A stretch of DNA of 64,000 nt, taken from positions 56,864 through 120,863 of the forward strand of contig JASHNT010000140.1 of assembly GCA_030041495.1 (NCBI GenBank), written 5' to 3'. Under the pieces are notes generated by a model that saw only the letters and a list, made by a program, of their open reading frames with translations, searched no databases and had not been told where the DNA came from. The position numbers were made by a program, and so were the translations under genes. Shown one piece after another: positions 43,951-53,038 of this stretch (positions within the stretch are counted from its first letter, which is position 1; every line of letters begins with the position of its first letter). Source of the DNA: Bryobacteraceae bacterium (GTDB lineage Bacteria; Acidobacteriota; Terriglobia; Bryobacterales; Bryobacteraceae).

Positions 43951-45288
43951 TTAGGTGACTTTGGCCCGGAATTCTCCCTGGGCGACGCGCACGCGCACAT
44001 TCGAACCTTTGGGGACCTCTTCGGGAGCCTTGACCAGTTTGCCGTCGCGTTCGACGATCGCATAGCCGCGATCGAGAATTTTCAAAGGGCTCAGTTGCGC
44101 CAGATGGGCTTCGAGAGGCGCAAGCGCGGCACCGGCATGGGTCAGCTCCAGGCGCATGCGTTGGCGCAGTTGCGCTTCTGACGCTTCCAGCCTCCGGCGA
44201 GCCTCGGCCAAGCGCAGACGCACATCCATCTGTCCCAGCCGCAATCGCAAATCGTCCAGCGTCCGTTTGCGCCGGTCGATTGCCGCGCGCCCGGAGTCGC
44301 GCAAGCGATAGTCCAGCTCGTCCAGGCGTTGCATTCTGCGGCCGATGGCGCGATGCAGGCGGGCCGGCTCCATGATCTGAATCGCCAGCCTCCGGCCTGA
44401 CAGCGCCAGAGTCAGTCGAGCAGCTTGCCGGAGCTTCGCTTCGCCGGCCTCCAGGCGGTCCAAAAGACTGGCTCGCGTGGCGATCACCAGCTCGGCCGCG
44501 GCCGAAGGAGTGGGCGCGCGGAGGTCGGCGACGAAATCGGCGATGGTGAAGTCGGTTTCGTGACCCACGGCCGAGATCACCGGAACCGAGCAGGAGGCGA
44601 TGGCTCGCGCGACCCGTTCGTCGTTGAAGGCCCACAGATCCTCCATCGATCCGCCGCCGCGCGCCACGATCACCACTTCAGCCCACCCGGATTCACTGAA
44701 ATAATCGATCCCGCTGGCAATCTGCTCGGCCGCGCCTTCGCCCTGCACCTGCGCCGGGTAAAGACGGATGTGCCGGCCCGGGCAGCGGCGTTCGAGAATT
44801 TCCAGAATGTCGCGGATCACCGCACCGGTCGGTGAGGTGACTACGCCGATGCGTTCCGGTAGCGGAGGCAGCGGGCGCTTCCGTGCGGACTCGAACAGCC
44901 CCTCCATCGCCAGTTTCTGTTTGAGCTGCTCGAAGGCGAATTGCAGCGCGCCGTGGCCTTGCGGCTCCAGAGACTCGACCACGAGTTGAAGCTCGCCGCG
45001 GGCGTCATATAAATCCAGCCGCCCGCGAGCCAGCACCGCGACCCCGTCCTGCGGCTTGAACTTGAGATAACGGGCGGTCATCTTGTAGCACACCGAACGG
45101 AGCTGCGCGGCTTGATCTTTCAGCGTGAAGTAATAATGACCGCTGGCGGCCAGCTTGGTCCCGGAGATCTCGCCGGAGACCCAGATGTCGGTGAAATTTT
45201 CGAGCAGGAGTCCGCGCAATTCGCCTGAAAGTTCGCTGACAGTGTAAGCTCGCCGGACCGGCTCCCAATTGAGTGCAATCTGCTCCAT
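43951..45288 (-). CDS. xseA: exodeoxyribonuclease VII large subunit
   Basis: The 445-residue protein starts with the OB-fold domain (YTVSELSGELRGLLLENFTDIWVSGEIS) that binds single-stranded DNA. The catalytic domain includes GVVTSPTGAVIRDILEILERR, IVARGGGSMEDLWAFNDERVARAI and SAVGHETDFTIADFVADLRAPTPSAAAEL, all hallmark segments. A long coiled-coil region follows, then a small C-terminal domain (LDRGYAIVERDGKLV). ExoVII trims single-stranded DNA ends and needs XseB, which must be encoded elsewhere. Confidence 0.96.
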   Translation of the reverse strand: MEQIALNWEPVRRAYTVSELSGELRGLLLENFTDIWVSGEISGTKLAASGHYYFTLKDQAAQLRSVCYKMTARYLKFKPQDGVAVLARGRLDLYDARGELQLVVESLEPQGHGALQFAFEQLKQKLAMEGLFESARKRPLPPLPERIGVVTSPTGAVIRDILEILERRCPGRHIRLYPAQVQGEGAAEQIASGIDYFSESGWAEVVIVARGGGSMEDLWAFNDERVARAIASCSVPVISAVGHETDFTIADFVADLRAPTPSAAAELVIATRASLLDRLEAGEAKLRQAARLTLALSGRRLAIQIMEPARLHRAIGRRMQRLDELDYRLRDSGRAAIDRRKRTLDDLRLRLGQMDVRLRLAEARRRLEASEAQLRQRMRLELTHAGAALAPLEAHLAQLSPLKILDRGYAIVERDGKLVKAPEEVPKGSNVRVRVAQGEFRAKVT

Positions 45289-45466
45289 ATCACCTGCAAG
45301 TCATTGATACTAAATAACAAAATGTATAAAAGTTCTTTTATGTCGATCGGACCAATAAAAACTATCTATTGGTAATGCGAATGGAACGCCGCTATCCTGT
45401 AACACAAGCCCCGTCGCTCCCCTTAGCCAGCCTAGTCGCTGTCCAATCCAAAAAATCGAGGTTTCC
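45289..45466. promoter_or_regulatory. AT-rich divergent promoter region with two inverted repeats
   Basis: This spacer between xseA and the permease gene is much lower in GC than its surroundings. ATAAAAG-TT-CTTTTAT (45326-45341) and CCAATA-N9-TATTGG (45352-45372) are perfect inverted repeats. They could be operator sites or transcript hairpins for one or both divergent genes. No clear -35/-10 pair was assigned. Confidence 0.5.
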
Positions 45467-47275
45467 ATGGCCGATACTAATGCACCACAAATGCAAGCAA
45501 CCCTCGGACTGACGGGGTTGACGATGAACGCGATGGCGCTGATTGCTCCCGGCGCCTTTCTGTGGTTAACGTTTGCGATCCAAGGCGCCACCGGCACAAC
45601 CGCCCCGGCAATGTGGTTTGGCATTATCATCGCCTTACTGCTGTGTCTGGCAACCGCTGTCTGCTACGCCGAAATGGCTAAGCTGTATCCCGGCACCGGC
45701 AGTTCGTACTACTTCGCGGAACAGTCTTTCTTGAATCACGACAAAGCCTGGAAGTACGCTCGCCTCTCGAAGTTCATCGTCGGGTGGGGCTCCCACTTAT
45801 ACTACTGGATCTATCCGGGCGTGATGGTCGGTGTAACCGGCGTGTTTACCGGGTTCGTGGTCGGGACCTTGTGGCCTAACTTTATGAGCGCCTCCAATCC
45901 CGGCCCCATGTTCATGATGGCCGTGGCGATTTTGTTCTCCTTCGGCGTCGCGTACATCGCGTATCGCGGCGTCAACGGTTCCACCTCGGTGAATATCGCC
46001 ATCAACGTCATTCAGATCAGTGCGCTGATCGTGTTTTCCGTATTGGCTCTGGGCTATCGGATGAACCATCCTCCGGGAAGCGTTGCCTTCAACTGGGACG
46101 CCTCGTCAAGTGCGGCTTACACCTATCAGTTCGCCACCGAGAAACAGACCACGAACGGAACCACAACCGACGTCATTTCGCGCAACGCCGATGGCACTCC
46201 TAAACCGATGCTCGACGCCAACGGCCAGCCCGTGCCTTTCAAGATCGATTATCCGGCAAAGGATGACCATGGCATGTTCGTTAGCCATCCGGATGCGGCA
46301 TCCGTAGTGGGAGTGCACAATTGGGGCTTTGCCTTTGTGCAAGCCACCGTCGCGATTCTGATTTTGGTCGGATTCGAATCTGTTACCGCCATGGGAGGCG
46401 AAGCTAAAAACGCTAAACGCGACGTACCCATCGCGGTTATCACTTCGCTCCTGGTGCAAGGCGCATTCTGTTATTTGTTTGAGTACTTCGCAGCCAACTA
46501 CTTCTTAAATAGCGGCTACCCCATGACCACCGCGTCGGGATCGTCGGCGCCCATCGGCGACATGATGGTCATTGTGGGCGACGCCGTCTTCGGCGCCGGA
46601 CACGGGCGCATTTTCATGCTGATTGAGGCCATTACGGTGTTCCTGGCGCTGATCGGAACCACCCTCTCCTGTATGAATACCGGCGCGCGCGTCACCTACG
46701 CGATGGGCAAGGACGAAGAAGTTCCCGAACACTTCGGCCTCCTGCACTCCGAGAACCTGACTCCGCATCGCGCCATCTGGACCTTGGCCACCATCTCGGC
46801 CGTGATCGGCTGCATCGCGGTCTCCGTTCCTTTCGGTGACGCACCGGCTCTGTCCGACGCCACCATCAAGGCGCTGCCCCAGGGTTTTTGGTCCAGCTTC
46901 GGCTATATGGGCCATGACGCCATGGCGGCGCTTCCAAATTCATTGCTGACCATCACGCTTGCGTCCAACTTCGGCACTTTCCTGCTCTACATGCTGAGTT
47001 GTGTGACGTGCATCGTCTGTTATCACAACCATCCGAAGTTCAAGATGGTGCGCCATCTACTGATCCCGATCTTCGGCCTGCTGGCCAATCTGGCTTGCAT
47101 GGTGTTCTACTTGATCGGTCCATTCATGGGGTACGGCACACCGAAGGAGCCGCTGCTGGCGCTGGGCATCGCCGCCGTCTGGGCGATCTATGGCGGTGTC
47201 TACTTCATGAGCTCCAGTAAGAAGTCGGGTCGGACCACTTTGGTGGAGGGTCGCGGCAGGCCGACTACTGCATAG
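45467..47275 (+). CDS. APC superfamily amino acid/polyamine permease
   Basis: A 602-residue membrane protein with about 12 or more spans. The first span region has LGLTGLTMNAMALIAPGAFLWLTF, which is the helix-1 substrate motif of the APC fold; ICYAEMAKLYPGTGSSYYF-like sequence (here VCYAEMAKLYPGTGS) marks helix 2. Helix 6 has FAFVQATVAILILVGFESVTAMGGEAKNAKRDVP. An inserted loop of about 90 residues (around 205-290) is periplasmic and unusual in length. The substrate is probably an amino acid or amine. It stands alone and is followed by a strong terminator. Confidence 0.9.
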   Translation: MADTNAPQMQATLGLTGLTMNAMALIAPGAFLWLTFAIQGATGTTAPAMWFGIIIALLLCLATAVCYAEMAKLYPGTGSSYYFAEQSFLNHDKAWKYARLSKFIVGWGSHLYYWIYPGVMVGVTGVFTGFVVGTLWPNFMSASNPGPMFMMAVAILFSFGVAYIAYRGVNGSTSVNIAINVIQISALIVFSVLALGYRMNHPPGSVAFNWDASSSAAYTYQFATEKQTTNGTTTDVISRNADGTPKPMLDANGQPVPFKIDYPAKDDHGMFVSHPDAASVVGVHNWGFAFVQATVAILILVGFESVTAMGGEAKNAKRDVPIAVITSLLVQGAFCYLFEYFAANYFLNSGYPMTTASGSSAPIGDMMVIVGDAVFGAGHGRIFMLIEAITVFLALIGTTLSCMNTGARVTYAMGKDEEVPEHFGLLHSENLTPHRAIWTLATISAVIGCIAVSVPFGDAPALSDATIKALPQGFWSSFGYMGHDAMAALPNSLLTITLASNFGTFLLYMLSCVTCIVCYHNHPKFKMVRHLLIPIFGLLANLACMVFYLIGPFMGYGTPKEPLLALGIAAVWAIYGGVYFMSSSKKSGRTTLVEGRGRPTTA

Positions 47276-47333
47276 TTTCCCTGGAGTGTACTGGATCGCT
47301 AGGCGCTTCCCGCGCGTCTAGCAGATAGATCCC

Positions 47334-47371
47334 GCGGGCCGGAGCGGTACAGACCGGCCCGCGCACTTTTT
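47334..47371 (+). terminator. intrinsic terminator after the APC permease gene
   Basis: GCGGGCCGG (47334-47342) pairs perfectly with CCGGCCCGC (47354-47362), followed by GCAC and five T. It ends the permease transcript and separates it from the phosphatase gene. It also rules out the TTG at 47370 as that gene's start. Confidence 0.85.
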
Positions 47372-47399
47372 GAAGCGGGAGACGTTTCAGGGACGATTC

Positions 47400-48269
47400 A
47401 TGGCAGCGTATCACCGGCAGCAGCCCGCCTCAGCAGCAGCCGCACGGGCGTCAGCCCCCGGCGTGTCCCAGGGCTTGAGCGTGGAGTTCGTGCTCAAATC
47501 CGATCCAGGGCTGAAGCGCGGTCACAACGAAGATTTCTTGGGCTATTCGGCCCCCAACTCCGCAGACGAAATCCGGCGGCGCGGCTGGTTGTTCGCGGTC
47601 GCCGATGGCGTGGGCGGGCAGGAGCTGGGCGAAGTCGCTTCGCGCACGGCCATCGAAACGCTCACGGCCGGGTTCGGCGCCGCGCCTTTGGGCGACGCGC
47701 ATCCGTCCCTGCTGGCGCGCCTGGTGCAGGCGGCCAACATTAAGGTTTACGAAACCGGCCGCGCGACGGGTCCGGGCGGTACCGCCATGGCGACGACCCT
47801 GGTGGCGTGCGCGTTGCGCTATGATCGCGCGGTGGTGGCGCACGTCGGCGATTCGCGCTGCTATTTGATCCGGCAAGGCCACGCTATGGCGCTGACGCGC
47901 GACCACACCGTTGTTAACGATCAGGTGCGGCTGGGTGTGATGAGCGTGCGCGAAGCGGCCAAGGCGGAAACGCGGCATATCTTGAGCCGCTCACTGGGTC
48001 TCGATCTATTCGTCAGCGTCGACACCAGCGAACACCAGGTGGTGAACGGCGATACGCTGCTGCTGTGCTCGGACGGCCTGCATGGCGCGGTCTCCGGCGC
48101 GGAAATCGCGCGCACGTTGGCTTCCGCCGATCTTCAGACCGCGGCGGACAGGCTGATCGAGCTTGCCAATGAGCACGATGGCAGCGATAATGTCAGTGTT
48201 CTGCTGGTCCGCGTGCAAAGCGTGGAGCGGGTGGGGATGTACCGCGGCCGGCCGTACAAACTACGGTGA
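47400..48269 (+). CDS. PP2C-type Ser/Thr protein phosphatase
   Basis: From ATG 47400, with GGGA upstream, the protein has 289 residues. PP2C metal-binding motifs are present: KRGHNEDFLGYS, FAVADGVGGQELGE, VAHVGDSRCYLI and the final GSDNVSVLLV. The N-terminal 30 residues are Ala/Gln-rich and likely disordered. It lies 46 bases before a Ser/Thr kinase gene. The natural reading is that it removes phosphate put on by that kinase or by others. Confidence 0.93.
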   Translation: MAAYHRQQPASAAAARASAPGVSQGLSVEFVLKSDPGLKRGHNEDFLGYSAPNSADEIRRRGWLFAVADGVGGQELGEVASRTAIETLTAGFGAAPLGDAHPSLLARLVQAANIKVYETGRATGPGGTAMATTLVACALRYDRAVVAHVGDSRCYLIRQGHAMALTRDHTVVNDQVRLGVMSVREAAKAETRHILSRSLGLDLFVSVDTSEHQVVNGDTLLLCSDGLHGAVSGAEIARTLASADLQTAADRLIELANEHDGSDNVSVLLVRVQSVERVGMYRGRPYKLR

Positions 48270-48315
48270 TCCGGTTGCGTGTGCATCGGTTAAAGTCCGC
48301 CTCCGCGGACGGTAA

Positions 48316-49284
48316 ATGACTCCCGTAAAAAACGGCGACATCCTGGACCACTACCGCATTGAAGGCGTGGTGGCTCGCAGCGGCATGGCGTCGATTTTCC
48401 GCGCCACCGATCTCAACGACGGCAAGCAGGTCGCCGTCAAGGTTCCCCATCCGGAAATGGAATGTGAGCCGGTTTTGTTCGAACGCTTCCAGCGCGAGGG
48501 CGAGATCGGCAGGATGATGAACCATCCCGGCGTGATGAAAGTGTTCGACGGCGAAAAGCGCAGCCGGGTCTATATGGTGATGGAGTGGGTGGAAGGCAGG
48601 CTGCTCCGCGCCATCATGAATGAGCAGCGTCCGATGCCGCAGGAGCGGGCGATCCAACTCGCCATCCGCATCCTGGAAGCCCTGCAGCACATTCACACCC
48701 GCGGCGTAGCGCATCGCGACCTGAAGCCGGAAAACGTCATGGCCGACGGCCAAGACCACATCAAGCTGATCGACTTCGGCATCGCTTCTAAAGCCGACGC
48801 GCGCCGGCTGACATTCGGGAAGCTCTCGCAAGTGATGGGCACTCCGGACTATATTTCGCCGGAACAGGTGAAGGGCAAGCGCGGCGACGCGCGCAGCGAC
48901 CTGTATTCGCTTGGAGTGATTCTTTACGAAATGTTGACCGGGAAGCTGCCCTTCACCGGCGAAAATCCGTTCGCCATCATGAACGAGAGAGTGCTGAACC
49001 CTCCCATCCCGCCGCGCGCCGTCAATTCCCAGATCAGCCCGGAGCTGCAGGAGATCCTCTATCGCGCGCTGGAGCGTGAGCCCGCCAACCGCTACAAGAC
49101 CGCCGACGAATTTATCTGGGATCTGCAGCATCCCGAGCAAGTGGGCGTCGCCGAGCGGCAGGAGCTGACCAACTGGAAACGCCGCCGCGACCCAGTAGCC
49201 CGGCGGCTGGTGTTCTATGTCGCGATGGCGCTGATCCCCATCGTGGTGCTGGGATTGCTGTTCTTCGTCGCCCGGCACATTTAG
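48316..49284 (+). CDS. membrane-anchored Ser/Thr protein kinase
   Basis: A 322-residue Hanks-type kinase. Lys42 in VAVKVPH, the catalytic loop HRDLKPENVM (His133-Asp135), DFG at 153-155 and GTPDYISPEQVKG are all present. The glycine-rich loop is atypical (GVVARSGMASIF instead of G-x-G-x-x-G). The kinase domain ends near residue 270 and a single span lies at residues 297-319 (FYVAMALIPIVVLGLLFFV), so the kinase is inside and anchored at its C-terminus. There is no extracellular sensor beyond it. Its neighbours are a PP2C phosphatase and an FHA-GAF-SpoIIE phosphatase. Confidence 0.93.
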   Translation: MTPVKNGDILDHYRIEGVVARSGMASIFRATDLNDGKQVAVKVPHPEMECEPVLFERFQREGEIGRMMNHPGVMKVFDGEKRSRVYMVMEWVEGRLLRAIMNEQRPMPQERAIQLAIRILEALQHIHTRGVAHRDLKPENVMADGQDHIKLIDFGIASKADARRLTFGKLSQVMGTPDYISPEQVKGKRGDARSDLYSLGVILYEMLTGKLPFTGENPFAIMNERVLNPPIPPRAVNSQISPELQEILYRALEREPANRYKTADEFIWDLQHPEQVGVAERQELTNWKRRRDPVARRLVFYVAMALIPIVVLGLLFFVARHI

Positions 49285-49289
49285 GCGCG

Positions 49290-49659
49290 CTGCTAATGCG
49301 GCTAGTCTTCCTTGGGGGGCGGAAACGTCAAGGTAAGCGAACAATAAACCCCGAAAGTCGGGGTTCTCCAGGTGGCGTAAAACGGGTTGAATGTCCGGTA
49401 CTACCTGTCTCGCTTCCTGGCAGGCAGCGAGATTGATCTCAATCGCCTCTTTTGCCGCCGCTTTAGCTGACTCAACATCTTGCCCGAAGGCCGTTATAGC
49501 GAGGTCAGGGATGTACATCTTCCTCGGGATGCGCGATCGTAACGATAAAACCGGCTGCGGGGACGCTTGAAGTTGTTGGTCCCCTTTGACGCTGACTAGG
49601 CTCCACCCATATTCCCCGGCGAGACTGATCCACTCACGGCTTGTGTACCGTTTCGGCAT
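49290..49659 (-). pseudogene. hicA-hicB relic, fused and frameshifted
   Basis: On the minus strand ATG 49659 opens MPKRYTSREWISL-GWSLVSVKGD, a typical HicA start. The HicA strand that should follow, GFIVTIAHPEEDVHP, is in another frame. Then, back in the first frame, IPDLAITAFGQDVESAKAAAKEAIEINLAACQEA is HicB-like, and NPDFRGLLFAYLDVS looks like a HicB end. So the junction between the two genes has been deleted and frames are broken. The catalytic G-S/D-H-H is altered to G-D-Q-Q. An 8-base-pair hairpin (49347-49365) lies inside. It occupies the gap between the kinase and SpoIIE-phosphatase genes. Confidence 0.7.
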
Positions 49660-49755
49660 CAACCAGACTGGGCCGATTTTCGCACCGCGGGCGCGGCCAT
49701 TTAAGTGTGTTCCAATTCAGTTACGCTAGAGAGCAATGGCGAGGTTTTCAGTTCG

Positions 49756-51405
49756 ATGACACCATCTCCGGTTCGGACCGCCGAGTTGTGGATTGAAGTC
49801 GACGGCGATAAGTCCGCGCTGCCATTGGAGGCGGAGCGTTACCGGTTGGGCCGGGCTACCTCGAACGAACTGTCCTTTCCCACCATGGGCGGGCTGTCGC
49901 GCGAGCACTTGGCGATCGAGCGCGAGAACGGCCACTGGATCGCCCGTGACCTGGGAAGCACCAACGGCAGCGCGGTTAACGGCGAGCGGCTGACAGAGCC
50001 GCGCGTCTTACGGTCCGGCGATCGCATTACCGCCGGGCAACTGACTCTGGAGTTCCGCGAAAGCAGCGCGAAGGCTGCCTCCGGGCCAGTGGTGTTTACC
50101 GATGAGCCTTCGGCGGCCAGCGGCGAAATCACCATCGCGGAAAGTCTCGCGGGGCTGATTGCGGAAGAGAGCGAAGAGGGCAGCCGGCACATGCAGGCTT
50201 TGATCACAGCCGGGCGCGAGCTGGCCACGCACCTTCCGCTCGAGAAGCTGTTCAACTTGATCCTGGACCTTTCGGTGGAGGCCGCGGGAGCGGAGCGTGG
50301 CGTTCTGATGACGCTCGAAAGCGGAGAGTTGCAGGTGCGCTCGACCAAGGGCCAAGGCCTGCGCATCAGCTCCCATGTGCGCGACTTGGTGATTCGTGAG
50401 AGGCGCTCCCTGCTGGTGCGCGACGCCATGATGGACGCCGCGCTCGCGGCCCGCGCCAGCATCGTCACCAGCCAGATTCGGAGCATGATGGCCGTGCCGC
50501 TGCAAACCGAGGATCGCGTGATCGGCCTGATCTACCTGGACTCATCGCATTTCGTCAAAGAATTTACCAAGCAGGACCTGAGCCTGCTGACCGTGATGGC
50601 CAACATGGCTGCGGTGCGCATCGAAAACGCGCGCCTGGCGGAAGTAGAGCAAGCCGAGCGGCTGCGCGCGCGCGAACTGGAGCACGCGGCGATGATCCAG
50701 CGCTCCATGCTGCCCAGTCAGTTTCCGCCATTCCCGGAGCGCACGGATTTCGAGCTCCACGCCGCGATGGTGCCCGCCAAGGAAGTCGGCGGCGATCTGT
50801 TCGATTTCTTCCTGCTGGATCAGGACCGGCTGGGCTTCGTGGTTGGCGATGTCAGTGGCAAAGGCGTTCCGGCGGCGCTATTCATGGCCATCGCGCGCAC
50901 GCTGCTGCGAGCGGCGGCGCATCATCAGGCCTCGCCGGGAGCGTGCCTGAGTTACATGAATCAATCGCTGGTGGAACAACACGCCTCCGGGATGTTCGTC
51001 ACGTTGTTCTACGGGATTCTCAACCTGCGCACCGGCGTGCTGGAATACTCCAACGCGGGTCACGCGCCGCCATACGCGTTTTGCTCCGATGGACAAAGGC
51101 GTCCCCTCAAAGAGCGCTGCGGCCCGATGCTGGGCATCTTCGAAGGTTTTCAGTACGCGACGCGCAGCACCCGGATCCAGCCGGGCGAGGGTGTGCTGGT
51201 ATATACCGACGGCGTCACCGAAGCGCACAACAAGACTGGCGAGTTCTACGAAGACTCGCGCCTGGAAGCGTATCTGGAGTCGCATGCGGCCGGGCCGGTG
51301 GAGGAACTGGTGCGGGGGCTGCATGCGGAAGTGGAGCGCTTCGAAGCCGGAGCTTCGCGCGCCGATGACATAACGGTGCTTGCAGTGCGGCGGCGGGCGG
51401 CTTAG
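49756..51405 (+). CDS. FHA-GAF-SpoIIE phosphatase (RsbU-like)
   Basis: From ATG 49756 the product has about 549 residues. An FHA domain occupies residues about 15-105 (YRLGRATSNELSFP, LSREHLAIERENGHWIARDLGSTNGSAVNG). A GAF domain lies around 150-310 (RGVLMTLESGELQVRSTKGQG). The C-terminal SpoIIE/PP2C domain shows AKEVGGDLFDFFLLD, FVVGDVSGKGVPAALFMA and the final ADDITVLAVRR. FHA reads phosphothreonine, so the protein is a natural target of the kinase upstream. SpoIIE-type phosphatases often act on anti-sigma antagonists. No such gene is nearby. Confidence 0.93.
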   Translation: MTPSPVRTAELWIEVDGDKSALPLEAERYRLGRATSNELSFPTMGGLSREHLAIERENGHWIARDLGSTNGSAVNGERLTEPRVLRSGDRITAGQLTLEFRESSAKAASGPVVFTDEPSAASGEITIAESLAGLIAEESEEGSRHMQALITAGRELATHLPLEKLFNLILDLSVEAAGAERGVLMTLESGELQVRSTKGQGLRISSHVRDLVIRERRSLLVRDAMMDAALAARASIVTSQIRSMMAVPLQTEDRVIGLIYLDSSHFVKEFTKQDLSLLTVMANMAAVRIENARLAEVEQAERLRARELEHAAMIQRSMLPSQFPPFPERTDFELHAAMVPAKEVGGDLFDFFLLDQDRLGFVVGDVSGKGVPAALFMAIARTLLRAAAHHQASPGACLSYMNQSLVEQHASGMFVTLFYGILNLRTGVLEYSNAGHAPPYAFCSDGQRRPLKERCGPMLGIFEGFQYATRSTRIQPGEGVLVYTDGVTEAHNKTGEFYEDSRLEAYLESHAAGPVEELVRGLHAEVERFEAGASRADDITVLAVRRRAA

Positions 51406-51425
51406 GCCGGGCCCCGGGTACGCTC

Positions 51426-52724
51426 CTACCGCTGCTGAAAATCTTCCAGGTGACTGACCAGTTCCGGGTAGGCGTTCGCGCCGAGCTCATGCAGATCCAT
51501 GCCCTGCCGCTCGCCATCGAGTGGAACGCGATAGGGAACGATGCGGCTCAGGATCCAGTTTGAGGCATAAGCCAGCGGGAAAACGAAGCCGACAAGGGTC
51601 GCCGCTCCGATCACCTGCGCCAGCCACTGGCCGTCGTTGAATACGCCCGGAAACTTGCCCAGAAATCCGGCTGCGATCACGCCCCACAGGCCGCCCACCG
51701 CGTGGACGGAGATGGACCCGCTGGGGTCGTCGATCTTCAAATACAGCTCCAGCCATTCGACCGAGAAGGTGACCAGGGCACCGGCCACCAGGCCCACGAT
51801 CAAAGTCTCTGCGGGAACCTGAAACGCCGCGCCCGCGCTGGATGCGGCCAGGCCGGCGATGAATCCGTTCGCGCTCAAGGAGGCGTCCGGTTTGCCGAAG
51901 CGCGTGCGCGTGACGATCGCGGCTGCCAGCAGCGCGGAAAAGGCCGTCAGCATCGTGTTGACGGCGATGAGAGGAACGCGCGCGGGCTGTGCGCCGTAGA
52001 ACAGAATCGCGGCAGAGGAGTTCAGTCCGAACCAGCCGATCAGCGCCAGAAAGCAACCGAAAGTGGTGAATACGGCGTTATGGCCAGGCAATGCCATCGG
52101 GAAACCTTCTTGCGAGAACTTGGCGCGCCGCGGGCCGAGCACCCAGGCAATCGAGAGGGCGGACAGTCCGCCGGCCGCTTGAATCACGCCTGCTCCGCCG
52201 GCATCGGCATAGCCTCCTCCGATTCCGGAAAAAAATCCCAGGGACGCGAGCCATCCTCCGCCCCACGCCCAATGGGCGAACAAGGGGAAGGTCCAGCCCG
52301 CGAAGACGATGGTGGAGAGAGCCGCGGCGCTCAAGCGCCATCGCTCCGCGCCGGCTCCCAGGGGAACCATGGCGGCAAGCGCGCACGCGAACATGCCGAA
52401 GCAGGCCATCAGCGCGGCGGGCGAGGACGCATCCAGCCCCGCGAAGAAGAATCGTCCGGAGCCGATCCAATTCCACGATTTGCCTCCGGTCGCGACCGCG
52501 TAAGCCGCGCCGCCGGGCACGCCCTGCCACGCGAACCCACAGATGACGTAAACGATCGCGGCCACTCCGATCACGATCAGGGAGGCAAGCATCGAATGCA
52601 GCGCGCTGCGCGAGCGGCCGAGCCCGGAGTTCATCAACGCGAGACCGGCGTAAGCGAGCGGAATCAATAGGATAAGCAGGCCGCACAGCTCCGTGGCCGA
52701 TTCCGCCAAGACCTTCGCGGGCAT
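51426..52724 (-). CDS. amt: ammonium transporter (Amt/Rh family)
   Basis: A 432-residue channel protein with 11 spans. Family landmarks include the W-x-W/F segment, WGGGWLA, IGWFGLNSSAA and the C-terminal tail GMDLHELGANAYPE. The second pore histidine is present as His341 in SISVHAVGG. The first, usually in D-F-A-G-G-x-V-V-H, is Gln182 here (ADAGGAGVIQAAGG), with the conserved Asp at 174. The pore chemistry may therefore differ. The gene is directly preceded by a 64-residue membrane protein gene. No glnK is adjacent. Confidence 0.93.
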   Translation of the reverse strand: MPAKVLAESATELCGLLILLIPLAYAGLALMNSGLGRSRSALHSMLASLIVIGVAAIVYVICGFAWQGVPGGAAYAVATGGKSWNWIGSGRFFFAGLDASSPAALMACFGMFACALAAMVPLGAGAERWRLSAAALSTIVFAGWTFPLFAHWAWGGGWLASLGFFSGIGGGYADAGGAGVIQAAGGLSALSIAWVLGPRRAKFSQEGFPMALPGHNAVFTTFGCFLALIGWFGLNSSAAILFYGAQPARVPLIAVNTMLTAFSALLAAAIVTRTRFGKPDASLSANGFIAGLAASSAGAAFQVPAETLIVGLVAGALVTFSVEWLELYLKIDDPSGSISVHAVGGLWGVIAAGFLGKFPGVFNDGQWLAQVIGAATLVGFVFPLAYASNWILSRIVPYRVPLDGERQGMDLHELGANAYPELVSHLEDFQQR

Positions 52725-52919
52725 CTAGTCCCGCTCCTGCGGCCGCTCTTCAACCACCTCGGGGAGATGGGCGCGGGCGACCAGAATCAGTCCTACAGCT
52801 TCCACGGCGGCCCCGGCCAAAACGAACACCGCCCGGGCGTTCCCGGGAGGAAGTAAACCGATGGCCGTCAACACGATGATCCACCCGGCCACGAGCAACA
52901 GGAGCCCCGCCAAGTTCAT
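52725..52919 (-). CDS. small two-span membrane protein upstream of amt
   Basis: A 64-residue protein with two hydrophobic helices (AGLLLLVAGWIIVLTAIGLL and AVFVLAGAAVEAVGLILVA) and a short charged tail. Its stop is immediately followed by the amt ATG, with a Shine-Dalgarno-like sequence inside its end, so the two genes are coexpressed. I do not recognise a family. A role in assembly or control of Amt is possible but is only inference from position. Confidence 0.7.
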   Translation of the reverse strand: MNLAGLLLLVAGWIIVLTAIGLLPPGNARAVFVLAGAAVEAVGLILVARAHLPEVVEERPQERD

Positions 52920-53038
52920 AGACTCCCCAAAATATCACAATCCTTCCGCTCCAGCTCCCTTCCAGATTGTATAAACACTTCCTGGAAACCGCTGTAGAAT
53001 GGGGCTGACCGATTTCTCGCTGGGAGGAGGTTTCTCTC

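Noticed and set aside
48193..49289. continuation of the HicAB relic frame across the kinase gene as one 489-residue protein
   Set aside because: Only the first 120 residues show HicA/HicB features; the rest is the antisense of a clear Ser/Thr kinase.
49347..49365. 8-base-pair hairpin downstream of the kinase gene as an intrinsic terminator
   Set aside because: No T-tract follows on the plus strand, and the sequence is explained by codons of the HicB relic on the other strand.
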